DNA from: Rhodanobacteraceae bacterium
Lineage (GTDB): Bacteria; Pseudomonadota; Gammaproteobacteria; Xanthomonadales; Rhodanobacteraceae
Assembly (NCBI GenBank): GCA_012270595.1
Contig: JAAXIA010000036.1
Span: 1 to 11,529 of the forward strand
Length of the DNA stretch: 11,529 bases
Reading direction: 5' to 3'
The notes beneath the pieces were generated by a model. It had not been told where the DNA came from and made no database searches. It saw nothing but the letters and a program-made list of their open reading frames with translations. Positions within the stretch are counted from its first letter, which is position 1. Each line of letters opens with the position of its first letter. This document shows positions 1 through 6,852 of the stretch, in pieces. The translations under genes were made by a program, and so were the position numbers.

Positions 1-136
1 GAGGCCATCGGCGGTCTGCTCTCTGTTGCACTGGCCGTCAGCTCACGCCGCCCAGGGGTTACCTGGCACCCTTGCCCTATGGAGCCCGGACTTTCCTCGA
101 CGCAACCGAGCACGCCGCGACTGTCTGGCCGACTCC
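1..136 (-). ncRNA. rnpB: RNase P RNA (M1-type), 5' part; 3' end lies outside the window
   Basis: This is the catalytic RNA of ribonuclease P, which removes the 5' leader from precursor tRNAs. Read on the minus strand, it starts near 136 with GAGTCGGCCAGACAGTCGC, close to the 5' end of bacterial type A RNase P RNAs. The near-invariant GAGGAAAGTCCGGGCTCC follows (98 down to 81), then CATAGGGCAAGGGTGCCAGG and the conserved stretch CAGTGCAACAGAGAGCA before the window edge. Only about 136 nucleotides are present, against a usual total of 350-400, so the 3' two-thirds is missing because of the window boundary. The segment between the first conserved block and GAGGAAAGTCC (helix P3) is only about 18 nucleotides, shorter than in E. 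coli. The 5' end is set by similarity and is accurate to a few bases. Confidence 0.95.
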
Positions 137-143
137 ACAGGTG

Positions 144-178
144 AGTGTAACAGGTATCGACATCTCTGGGGTATCGAC
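144..178 (-). promoter_or_regulatory. Candidate rnpB promoter with a duplicated 9-bp motif
   Basis: On the minus strand a TACACT hexamer (149 to 144) sits about 8 bases before the rnpB 5' end, a good distance for a -10 box. No convincing TTGACA-like -35 box is present at 16-18 bp spacing. Instead, the 9-mer GTCGATACC occurs twice in direct orientation (178-170 and 161-153), exactly 17 bp apart, across the -35/-10 spacer. The promoter call is inferred from position; the repeat is seen directly. Confidence 0.35.
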
Positions 179-227
179 TTCACCGATAGGCAAGCGCGGC
201 ATTTAACGCGGATGGTTGGCCATTCCT

Positions 228-1055
228 TCAAGCGTCGTAAAGGGCACGCCGCGGTGCGCCCGTAATCGCAGCCGCCAACCTGGCTGCCTTGCCTGGTGGC
301 AACGCTTCACGCAAAAGCACGAACACGCGTTTCCCTTCGGTCAGTTTCGCGTCAACCTCATCGCCACAGCCAGCTACCACAAGCACGTGTTCGCCACGCT
401 GTTGTTGGGGATTGCTGCCAATATGTGCCGCCAACCCCTCCAGAGAATTACTAAGCACCGTCTCAAACAACTTTGTCAATTCACGCGCCAGAACAACGTC
501 GCGTTGCCTACCCAATACGTCACACATGTCGCGCAAGCTCTCCGCCAAACGATGGGCCGATTCATAAAAAATCAGCGTGCGCGGCTCGCGCATCAATACC
601 CGCAGCCGGGCACGACGCGCAGCGGATTTCGGCGGCAAGAAACCCTCAAACACGAAGCGATCACTGGGCAGACCAGCAACGGATAATGCCGCTATCGCCG
701 CGCATGCCCCCGGTACCGGCGCACAGCGCATACCCGCTGTACGCGCCGCACGTAATAAACGAAAGCCAGGGTCGGAGATGAGCGGCGTCCCGGCGTCACA
801 GATCAATGCCACCGATGCACCCGCTTGCAGGCGACACAACACAGTCTTCACTGCCTCTTGCTCATTATGCTCATGTAAAGCGATCAAGGGTGTTGCAATC
901 TGGTAGTACCGAAGCAGTGGGCGGCTATGCCGCGTATCCTCGGCGGCAACGAGCGCAACCTGACGTAGCGTGTCGATAGCACGCGCAGAAAAATCATGAC
1001 GATTCCCAATCGGTGTCGCAACAACCCACAGGCAACCGGAAACAGGGAATGACAT
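228..1055 (-). CDS. rsmI: 16S rRNA (cytidine1402-2'-O)-methyltransferase RsmI
   Basis: RsmI is a cytoplasmic SAM-dependent tetrapyrrole-methylase-fold enzyme that methylates the 2'-OH of C1402 of 16S rRNA in the ribosomal decoding centre. The 275-residue protein has the family signatures in order: VATPIGN (12-18), AEDTR (38-42), HEHNE (61-65), DAGTPLISDPG (87-97), VPGACAAIAAL (114-124) and GFLP near 138-141. The length is normal. The residues after GN read RHDF where LGDL is usual, a mild departure. The ATG at 1055 is chosen because GTGGAG, a Shine-Dalgarno match, lies 6 bases upstream; a GTG four codons earlier falls inside that ribosome-binding site. The gene is divergent from lpoA, with 67 bases between the starts, and lies upstream of rnpB on the same strand. 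Confidence 0.97.
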   Translation of the reverse strand: MSFPVSGCLWVVATPIGNRHDFSARAIDTLRQVALVAAEDTRHSRPLLRYYQIATPLIALHEHNEQEAVKTVLCRLQAGASVALICDAGTPLISDPGFRLLRAARTAGMRCAPVPGACAAIAALSVAGLPSDRFVFEGFLPPKSAARRARLRVLMREPRTLIFYESAHRLAESLRDMCDVLGRQRDVVLARELTKLFETVLSNSLEGLAAHIGSNPQQQRGEHVLVVAGCGDEVDAKLTEGKRVFVLLREALPPGKAARLAAAITGAPRRALYDA

Positions 1056-1061
1056 GATGAA

Positions 1062-1067
1062 CTCCAC
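1062..1067 (-). promoter_or_regulatory. Ribosome-binding site fixing the rsmI start
   Basis: Minus-strand GTGGAG ends 6 bases before the ATG at 1055. The upstream in-frame GTG is the first codon of this same motif, so it cannot be the start that uses this site. Confidence 0.7.
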
Positions 1068-1122
1068 TTTTCTGGGGTAGGACTACGTGATCGGCTATGA
1101 TCCGCTATGGTGGATCCTGTTC

Positions 1123-3075
1123 ATGCCAATCAAATACAGACACATGCGTTCATACCACATTTTGGCCACTTTTTTTCTGGGTGCCTGGGTACTTGGTGCC
1201 TGCACGCCAAATGTCAAGCCGCTCTCACCCACTGAAAGCCGGATTGATCAACAGGCCAGCTCACTAGCCAACGAAGGTCAGTTCAGCCAGGCCGCGCAAG
1301 CCTGGCTGGCGCTAGCCGCACAAGACCTGACTCGACGTGATCACTACCGGCTGCTCGCCGCTGAAGCCTATCGCCAGGAAAATGCGCTGGATTCTATGGC
1401 CACTGTCATCGCGCTGATCACACGCACCAAGCTTAAAGGAGATGAACCTATACGGCTAGATCTACTACACGCCGAGATCGCCTTGCGTCAACACCATCCC
1501 GCTCTCGCGCTACATCTGACCACCCAGACCGACATAAGCCCACCACCTGCGCTACGTCCACGTTTACTCGAGCTGCGTGCCCAAGCCATGGCGGCCAGTC
1601 ACAATGACTGGGGGGCAGCGCTAACCCGCATCCAGATGGATCACCTTTTGCAGGGCATCGACCGCAGCCAAAATCACCAGCAAGCCATTGCTCTTCTGGA
1701 AAAAGTTGGTGTCAGTACACTCAAACAGCGCGCGGCGGCCATGCTCCCCAACGATTCCGTGCTACCGTGGATCAACCAGGCCCTGGTCCAGATCAGCATT
1801 GCTGCAGCACAGACACGGCCCAAGCTGAAACAGGCGGTAAACAACTTACTGCCGGCCGTCGACGCGAAGCCGCACCAAGGCTACAAAGTACTAGCCAAAC
1901 TGGCTTTGTTACTCCCCGAAGACAAGCCGTTTGCCAGCATCAGCCAAACTATTCGTGAAGGTTTCTTTAGCGCTTATTTTAATACTGCAAGCCATCAGGC
2001 AGCACGCCCGACCGTACATATCTACGACACTACCGGCACCGCTCCAGGTGCACTTAAGGCCTATGCGTCAGCAGTAGCCGACGGCGCACAAATGGTGGTT
2101 GGCCCGCTTACTCGTGCCGCTGTCACTGCCGTCCTGGGTCAAGATTACCTACCCATACCGGTACTGGCCCTCAATCAACCCGAGAACAATCAGCTACTAC
2201 CACCTGGCGGCAACGATTTTGCACTGCGCCCTGAAACCGAAGGCATACAGGTAGCCAATTACCTGATCGAACATGGCATGACGCACGCCTATATCATCAT
2301 CTCCGATGACGATTTCGCGCTACGCGCAGAGGCTGCCTTTAGAGCCGAATTTAAAGCTCGCGAAGGTCAAGTGATAGCAAGCACCCAGATCACCCGGGAT
2401 CATGTGAACTACCACAAAGCCATCCTCAGTCTGGGCCTGCTCCCTGGACCGGGAGCGATGCCAGCCAATGCAGATACCACGCCTGGCCTTATAAAGCCAG
2501 AACATACGGGTATTTTCATCAGCATGCGCCCGGAACAAGCACGCCTGTTGCTACCGCAATTGCGCGTAGCGCGCATTGCTTTACCCGTATTCGCCACTTC
2601 ACATATCTACAACGGTAGCGACAACCCGAACAATAATGACTTAAACGACGTAACGTTTTGTGATGCTCCCTGGTTATTTAATGCCCAATCTGGCCTGCCG
2701 CAGCGGACAGACATCGCCGCCAATCTGCCGGAAGCACGTGGTCCCATGGCGCGTCTGTTCGCCTTTGGCATGGATGCCTGGAATCTTGTGCCCTACCTGG
2801 CCTGGATGCGCTCACACCCAGGCAGTTACCTTCACGGTGCCAGCGGTCAGCTCACCGTCGACCCTTTCGGTCACGTCCATCGTGTGCTGGCATGGGCCAT
2901 CTTTCGTCATGGTCGGGCACGTCCCGTTCACGAACGAGCATCATCCAGCCCGTCTGCGTCACATGCCAATCGTATGCACCTGTCAGCCTTACCTGCAAGC
3001 ACACCGCCATCAGCGCAAAACACATCCTCTCGTCATGGTACAGCAAGATCGGCCGCATCGGGTAGCGGTGCGTAA
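1123..3075 (+). CDS. lpoA: Penicillin-binding protein activator LpoA (outer-membrane lipoprotein)
   Basis: LpoA is anchored in the outer membrane and activates the peptidoglycan synthase PBP1A across the periplasm. The 650-residue protein has a type II signal peptide ending in the lipobox LGAC (lipidated Cys27), a helical repeat-like N-terminal half, and a periplasmic-binding-protein-like C-terminal half. Family-typical segments there include VVGPLTRAAV, PVLALNQPE, FALRPETEG, FISMRPEQARLLLPQLR, PVFATSHIYNG, DVTFCDAPWLF, FAFGMDAW and VHRVLAWAIF. ATG 1123 is preferred because GGTGGA (1109-1114) lies 8 bases upstream; ATG 1144 also gives a signal peptide but has no clear ribosome-binding site. 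After the family's usual end (near FRHGRARP) there is an extra 49-residue Ser/Ala/His-rich tail (602-650). The stop overlaps the yraN start as TAATG. A TATGAT hexamer at 1096-1101 is a weak -10 candidate. Confidence 0.95.
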   Translation: MPIKYRHMRSYHILATFFLGAWVLGACTPNVKPLSPTESRIDQQASSLANEGQFSQAAQAWLALAAQDLTRRDHYRLLAAEAYRQENALDSMATVIALITRTKLKGDEPIRLDLLHAEIALRQHHPALALHLTTQTDISPPPALRPRLLELRAQAMAASHNDWGAALTRIQMDHLLQGIDRSQNHQQAIALLEKVGVSTLKQRAAAMLPNDSVLPWINQALVQISIAAAQTRPKLKQAVNNLLPAVDAKPHQGYKVLAKLALLLPEDKPFASISQTIREGFFSAYFNTASHQAARPTVHIYDTTGTAPGALKAYASAVADGAQMVVGPLTRAAVTAVLGQDYLPIPVLALNQPENNQLLPPGGNDFALRPETEGIQVANYLIEHGMTHAYIIISDDDFALRAEAAFRAEFKAREGQVIASTQITRDHVNYHKAILSLGLLPGPGAMPANADTTPGLIKPEHTGIFISMRPEQARLLLPQLRVARIALPVFATSHIYNGSDNPNNNDLNDVTFCDAPWLFNAQSGLPQRTDIAANLPEARGPMARLFAFGMDAWNLVPYLAWMRSHPGSYLHGASGQLTVDPFGHVHRVLAWAIFRHGRARPVHERASSSPSASHANRMHLSALPASTPPSAQNTSSRHGTARSAASGSGA

Positions 3076-3431
3076 TGCATGTTATTGGAAGCTCCTTTGA
3101 AATACGGGCCAAACAAGCACTGGAGCGTGCTGGCCTGAAGCTACTCGCACGCAACTACATTACCCGCTACGGCGAAATTGACCTCATCATGCGTGACGCT
3201 GACACCGTAGTTTTCGTGGAAGTGCGTTACCGTGCGCATGCCGGACACGGTGATGCCAGCGCATCGATTACTCGCGCCAAACGCGACCGACTGATCCGCA
3301 GCGCAGATCTATGGCTGGCAGCGCATCCGCACACAGGGAGCAGGGCGTGCCGATTCGATGTGGTGTGTTACAGCGGTCCTTCATCCAGCCCGCACATGCG
3401 CTGGCTCCGCAATGCCTTTGACGCGCACTGA
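3075..3431 (+). CDS. yraN: UPF0102 family protein YraN (nuclease-fold)
   Basis: YraN is a small protein with the fold of archaeal Holliday-junction resolvases (PD-(D/E)XK-like); its physiological role is not firmly established. The 118-residue product shows the family core: LLARNYITRYGEIDLIMRD, with G33-E34-I35-D36 as the GEIDL motif, then VVFVEVRYR with E49 and R51 as the E-x-K/R pair. These are followed by a Lys/Arg-rich helix around AKRDRLIRSA, and CRFDVV near residue 93. The ending RNAFDAH matches the family. The ATG overlaps the lpoA stop by one base (TAATG), which points to translational coupling and a shared transcript. The stop lies in the first copy of a perfect 17-bp tandem duplication. 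Confidence 0.94.
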   Translation: MHVIGSSFEIRAKQALERAGLKLLARNYITRYGEIDLIMRDADTVVFVEVRYRAHAGHGDASASITRAKRDRLIRSADLWLAAHPHTGSRACRFDVVCYSGPSSSPHMRWLRNAFDAH

Positions 3432-3452
3432 CGTCTGACGCGCACTGACGTC
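3419..3452. repeat. Perfect 17-bp tandem duplication at the yraN stop
   Basis: TGACGCGCACTGACGTC occurs at 3419-3435 and again immediately after, at 3436-3452, with no mismatch. The first copy holds the last codons and stop of yraN. The palindromic ends GACGTC of the two copies (3430-3435 and 3447-3452) can pair into a 6-bp stem with an 11-nt loop. A T-rich stretch with a run of five T follows about 11 bases downstream, so a weak terminator is possible but not canonical. Confidence 0.9.
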
Positions 3453-3549
3453 GAACACATCTCTTTTTCTTCAACTCGACTAGATATCACATCCCACACG
3501 GTCATACGGGTTGTTTGTGAAAATGCATCGGGGGCCACACAATCATCCA

Positions 3550-3593
3550 AATCCCTACAATCAGATGCTACATTCCCTACAAGAAGATGCTAC
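3550..3593. repeat. Two imperfect 22-bp tandem repeats upstream of the secreted-protein gene
   Basis: Two head-to-tail 22-bp units (3550-3571 and 3572-3593) match at 19 of 22 positions. Each contains TCCCTACAA and AGATGCTAC, so CTAC occurs four times (3555, 3568, 3577, 3590) with spacings of 13, 9 and 13. The 22-bp period is about two helical turns, placing the copies on one DNA face. The array ends where the -35 box of the next gene would be expected, which suggests an activator-binding site (inference). Confidence 0.8.
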
Positions 3594-3614
3594 GCGTTAT
3601 ACTGTGCCTTCAAG

Positions 3615-3637
3615 TATAGTCCTTTAAACTTAGGAGG
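3615..3637 (+). promoter_or_regulatory. Candidate -10 box and strong ribosome-binding site for the gene at 3643
   Basis: TATAGT (3615-3620) is a good -10 candidate. No -35-like hexamer is seen 16-18 bp upstream, where the tandem repeats end instead. AGGAGG (3632-3637) is a full consensus Shine-Dalgarno sequence 5 bases before a GTG codon, and it sets the start of the small gene at 3643. Confidence 0.5.
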
Positions 3638-3642
3638 GAATC

Positions 3643-4056
3643 GTGAAAAAGATGTTTAGCACAATGCTTGTTTCAACATTGACATGCACGGGATTGTTCA
3701 TCGCCGCAACCAATATAGCCAGTGCACACTTTCACCCCCCCACATGCATAGCCGATTCTACAACATTATCCAACCCAGGCAATAGTGGTAAAATCCTACT
3801 CAAGGTACAAGCACTGAGCTGTGATTCAGGAGGGGCGCCGCGGTTAACCATTGCTATATGGGCCTATGTAAAAGGCGGAATCGACCTAAGCGCAGGAGAG
3901 TTTCATTTTGACACACCGGATCAGCGTTTACACTTAACCAACAAAGTATACACGGGTCACTGCCGCCGTGGTTCTGGTTCGTATTATGCAGTCATTGGAA
4001 ATGGATATGCTCGTTCGAGAATAATTGCAAAAAAACAATGGTTTGCCTGTGAGTAG
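3643..4056 (+). CDS. Small exported protein of unknown function
   Basis: I do not recognise a family for this 137-residue protein. The N-terminus is a clear Sec signal peptide: MKK, a hydrophobic stretch, and a cleavage site after ASA (residues 26-28). The predicted mature protein of about 109 residues begins HFHPP. It has four cysteines (35, 60, 107, 136), an even number compatible with two disulfides in the periplasm or outside the cell. Alternating hydrophobic residues near 66-76 and 85-99 suggest a small beta-rich domain, and the end is basic (IIAKKQWFACE). Translation starts at GTG behind a consensus AGGAGG. The gene stands alone between yraN and priA, is visibly more AT-rich than both, and has tandem repeats in front of it. 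This fits acquisition or a specialised, regulated role (inference). Confidence 0.78.
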   Translation: MKKMFSTMLVSTLTCTGLFIAATNIASAHFHPPTCIADSTTLSNPGNSGKILLKVQALSCDSGGAPRLTIAIWAYVKGGIDLSAGEFHFDTPDQRLHLTNKVYTGHCRRGSGSYYAVIGNGYARSRIIAKKQWFACE

Positions 4057-4411
4057 TGATGAACAGGTCACTCAATAGTATAGATTCTCGCACGCAAACC
4101 AGCTTCCCGATTGCCGTTTTTTTTTCGGCCTGCTCTTGCAGGCTGAGCCTCTGTTCTATCAAACAAAGCTTGAGAAGGGTGTTCCCTTACTGATGGAAGT
4201 AACCAACAGTAAGAACGGGCAACAAAGCAAGACTATCCAAGAACGATGCGCAAGCATCCATCGCGTTTCAAGGGAAGTAAGCCGGTTTGAAACTCAGTCA
4301 AAGGATACTTCTTAACCCATTGTTTTTTAAGTTATTTTTTTATTTGTTCAAAACTTGCGCAAAGTGCTGACACAGCTAGCACCATAGGCTTCAAAAGCCC
4401 ATCACCCCAAC

Positions 4412-4446
4412 TCATCCACAGACTTATCCACAAAAAGAGTGGATAA
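4412..4446. promoter_or_regulatory. Cluster of DnaA-box-like nonamers upstream of priA
   Basis: TTATCCACA at 4424-4432 is a perfect match to the E. coli high-affinity DnaA box (TTATNCACA). TCATCCACA at 4412-4420 differs at one position, and TTATCCACT on the minus strand (4446-4438) differs at the last position. A weaker TTATCCTAA lies at 4482-4490. Three sites within 35 bp, next to an A/T-rich tract, are seen directly; DnaA binding is inferred. Roles could include control of priA, DnaA titration, or an origin-like element. Confidence 0.5.
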
Positions 4447-4448
4447 GT
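4422..4448. repeat. Perfect 10-bp inverted repeat formed by opposed DnaA-box-like sites
   Basis: ACTTATCCAC (4422-4431) and GTGGATAAGT (4439-4448) are exact reverse complements separated by AAAAAGA. The two arms carry the opposed DnaA-box-like sequences. The arrangement could be a dyad binding site or a hairpin in RNA or single-stranded DNA. No T-run follows on either strand, so it is not a standard terminator. Confidence 0.85.
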
Positions 4449-4464
4449 GCACAACAACCCTGCT

Positions 4465-4493
4465 CTGGCCTGATGAGCTGTTTATCCTAAAAT
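4465..4493 (+). promoter_or_regulatory. Candidate priA promoter
   Basis: CTGGCC (4465-4470, 3 of 6 to the -35 consensus) and TAAAAT (4488-4493, 5 of 6 to the -10 consensus) are separated by 17 bp. Initiation would fall near 4500, giving a leader of about 97 bases, and the DnaA-box-like cluster would sit roughly 55-90 bases upstream. An interrupted palindrome TGCGT-N7-ACGCA (4557-4573) lies in this leader. The assignment rests on consensus match alone. Confidence 0.35.
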
Positions 4494-4596
4494 CTGACTG
4501 TTTCGTCATCACCGCTAAATCGCCACCAGGAACTACACGAATCAGTACAAAGCGAATGCGTTTAAATTACGCACCTACGTCACTTAAGAGATACTC

Positions 4597-6780
4597 ATGT
4601 CCGCTGTCTTACGTGTTGCGCTGCCCGTACCTTTGCCTGGCCTGTTCGATTACCTTCCGCCAGTGACGGGGCATGTCAGCGTAGGTCATCGTGTACTGGT
4701 TCCCTTTGGCCAAAATGACAAAAAAAAGATGGTAGGAGTGGTAGTCGAGACCGGCCATGAAAGCACGCTAGATCCAATACGCCTCAAGCCGGTTTTACAG
4801 GTGCTTGATGAAACGCCGTTACTCAATGCCGAGCTGATGTACAGCCTGGCATGGGCTGCCGATTACTGGCTATGTCCTCCGGGCGAGGTCTACACCAACG
4901 CCCTGCCACTGGCACTGCGCGAACCACACGCCCTGCCAGGCCTCCATGAGGAAACCTGGGCGGTGACCGACGCAGGGCGTGAGGCACTGGATCACGGCCA
5001 GCGTCGTGGTAAAAGCCGTGCGTTATTGCAACTGCTGTTGACAACGCCACGACGTGCCATGGAATTGAACCAACATTTACCCTCTTGGCGCACTGCGGCA
5101 CGACGCCTGGCCACTGCCAGACTGATCAGGCAAGTTGCGCCACCTGCTCCCGTTCTGGTGGTGGCCAAATCGGCGCCTACGCTGAACACAGAGCAATCCG
5201 AAGCAGTGGCAAAGGTCAACGCTTCGCTCGGCAGTTTTCAGCCTTTCTTACTCGATGGTGTCACTGGCAGCGGCAAAACCGAAGTGTATCTAGCCGTTAT
5301 TGCTCACGTGTTAGCGCGTGGCCAACAAGCTCTGCTACTGGTACCAGAAATCGGACTAGCACCACAAACTCTGCAACGTTTGCGGGAACGCTTGAACATC
5401 ACCGTGGAAATACTACATTCCAATTTATCTCCAGGTGAACGCGCACGGGCCTGGTTGCGCGCGCGCAGCGGCGTGGCAAGGGTGGTGCTCGGCACCCGTT
5501 CGGCCATATTCACTCCCTTACCACATCCCGGCGTACTAATCGTGGATGAAGAACACGACAGTGCCTATAAACAACAGGATGGCTTCCGTTATCACGCCCG
5601 CGACCTGGCTGTAGTGCGTGCCCGTGCGCTGGACGTACCCGTACTACTTGGTTCAGGTACGCCATCGCTGGAATCTCTGGCCAATGTCGCTGCCGGACGC
5701 TACCGTGCCTTGCCGTTACACGCACGCCCCGGTGCCACTCAAGCACCCCAGGTACACATTGTGGACATGCGCGCACAACGTCTTACTCACGGCCTGTCTC
5801 CTCGCCTGCTCAAAGCCATCAGCAACACCATCGCACGCAGCGAGCAGGTTTTGGTATTTAAGAATCGTCGAGGCTACGCGCCGGTACTGCTATGCCACGC
5901 CTGTGGCTGGCATGCTGATTGTCCAGACTGCATGCGCCCCATGACCTTGCATGCGCGCCAGCACCAGCTCATCTGCCACCACTGTAATAGGCATGAAGCC
6001 GTACCGCTACATTGTCCATCGTGTGGTAACAGCAAGCTAAAACCGCTGGGACAAGGCACCGAGCGACTGGAAGAGGCGCTCAGCGCACGCTTTCCAGATA
6101 TCCCCGTGCTACGTATTGACCGCGAAACTACACGCCAACGCAACCATTTCAAACAAGTGCTGGATACACTACGCAGGGAGGCAAAACCGGCGATCCTGGT
6201 AGGCACGCAAATGCTGGCTAAAGGTCACGATCTTCCCTACCTCACCCTGGTTGCCATCGTCGGAGCAGACGATGGGCTACTCAGTGTGGATTTTCGCGCC
6301 AGTGAGCGCCTGGCACAACCGTTGGTACAGGTGGCCGGCCGCGCTGGTCGCGCAGTCCGACCCGGCCACGTGCTGCTGCAAACCCATCACCCGGAGCACC
6401 CCTTGCTGCATCAACTACTGGGCCAGGGGTATGCCGCGACAGCTCAGGATTTACTCCACGAACGCCGACTGGCCAACTTGCCACCTTTCAGCCATCAGGT
6501 ATTGCTGCGTGCCGAAGCGCGACAGCGGGAACAAGTCGATGCCTTCCTGTACGCAGCAAATGTTGCTCTGCCCAAGGGCCACACACTGCAAGTAGCCGGG
6601 CCGATGCCGGCACCTATGCCGCTGCGAGCTGGTCGCCAGCGCGGTCAATTACTGCTGGAAAGCGAACATCGTCGCCAATTACACCAAGTGTTGCGCCACT
6701 GGCAGCCCATGCTCTTTACGCTACCACAGGCGCGTCGGGTGCGCTGGTCGCTGGATGTAAGCCCACTGGAACTCTACTAA
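4597..6780 (+). CDS. priA: Primosomal protein N' (PriA), replication-restart 3'-5' helicase
   Basis: PriA recognises stalled forks and D-loops, remodels them with its superfamily 2 helicase, and recruits PriB/DnaT or PriC and then DnaB. The 727-residue length is normal. The N-terminal 3'-end-binding domain opens with the family-typical VALPVPLPGLFDYLPP. The Walker A motif GVTGSGKT is at 221-228 and the DEEH box at 317-320, followed by DSAYKQQDGFRYHARD. Eight zinc-ligand cysteines form the usual inserted module (433, 436, 442, 445, 460, 463, 473, 476). GTQMLAKGHDLP and AGRAGRA are the C-lobe helicase motifs. ATG 4597 is preceded by a modest AAGAGA-type ribosome-binding site, and the N-terminus aligns with known PriA proteins. 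The gene is monocistronic by appearance, with a convergent neighbour 72 bases away. Confidence 0.98.
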   Translation: MSAVLRVALPVPLPGLFDYLPPVTGHVSVGHRVLVPFGQNDKKKMVGVVVETGHESTLDPIRLKPVLQVLDETPLLNAELMYSLAWAADYWLCPPGEVYTNALPLALREPHALPGLHEETWAVTDAGREALDHGQRRGKSRALLQLLLTTPRRAMELNQHLPSWRTAARRLATARLIRQVAPPAPVLVVAKSAPTLNTEQSEAVAKVNASLGSFQPFLLDGVTGSGKTEVYLAVIAHVLARGQQALLLVPEIGLAPQTLQRLRERLNITVEILHSNLSPGERARAWLRARSGVARVVLGTRSAIFTPLPHPGVLIVDEEHDSAYKQQDGFRYHARDLAVVRARALDVPVLLGSGTPSLESLANVAAGRYRALPLHARPGATQAPQVHIVDMRAQRLTHGLSPRLLKAISNTIARSEQVLVFKNRRGYAPVLLCHACGWHADCPDCMRPMTLHARQHQLICHHCNRHEAVPLHCPSCGNSKLKPLGQGTERLEEALSARFPDIPVLRIDRETTRQRNHFKQVLDTLRREAKPAILVGTQMLAKGHDLPYLTLVAIVGADDGLLSVDFRASERLAQPLVQVAGRAGRAVRPGHVLLQTHHPEHPLLHQLLGQGYAATAQDLLHERRLANLPPFSHQVLLRAEARQREQVDAFLYAANVALPKGHTLQVAGPMPAPMPLRAGRQRGQLLLESEHRRQLHQVLRHWQPMLFTLPQARRVRWSLDVSPLELY

Positions 6781-6852
6781 GAAGCAACACCCAAATCAGT
6801 ATTACACGGAACTTGAAGCGAAGGCACTGGTGCAAACCGCCAGCAAATGGTT

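Larger units (their letters stand above)
4057..4596. other. 540-base intergenic region with multiple inverted repeats, an A/T tract and DnaA-box-like sites
   Basis: I see no convincing gene here. Direct inspection shows inverted repeats at 4128-4143 (GCCTGC/GCAGGC, 4-nt loop), 4186-4213 (CTTACTG/CAGTAAG), 4265-4293 (GTTTCAA/TTGAAAC), GTGCT/AGCAC near 4363-4381, GGCTT/AAGCC near 4388-4400, and 4422-4448 (10-bp stem). There is a T9 run at 4117-4125 and a strongly A/T-rich tract at about 4309-4354. A 40-codon frame beginning at ATG 4193 has vaguely helix-turn-helix-like residues (HRVSREVSRF) but no ribosome-binding site. It could be a transposase relic or chance. Confidence 0.7.

Noticed and set aside
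216..686. Plus-strand frame of 156 codons opposite rsmI
   Set aside because: It is entirely antisense to the well-supported rsmI gene, and its product has no recognisable motif or ribosome-binding site.
4116..4143. T9 run next to a GC stem-loop, considered as an intrinsic terminator
   Set aside because: On the plus strand the T-run precedes the hairpin. On the minus strand the hairpin is followed by an A-run. Neither orientation gives a hairpin followed by U.
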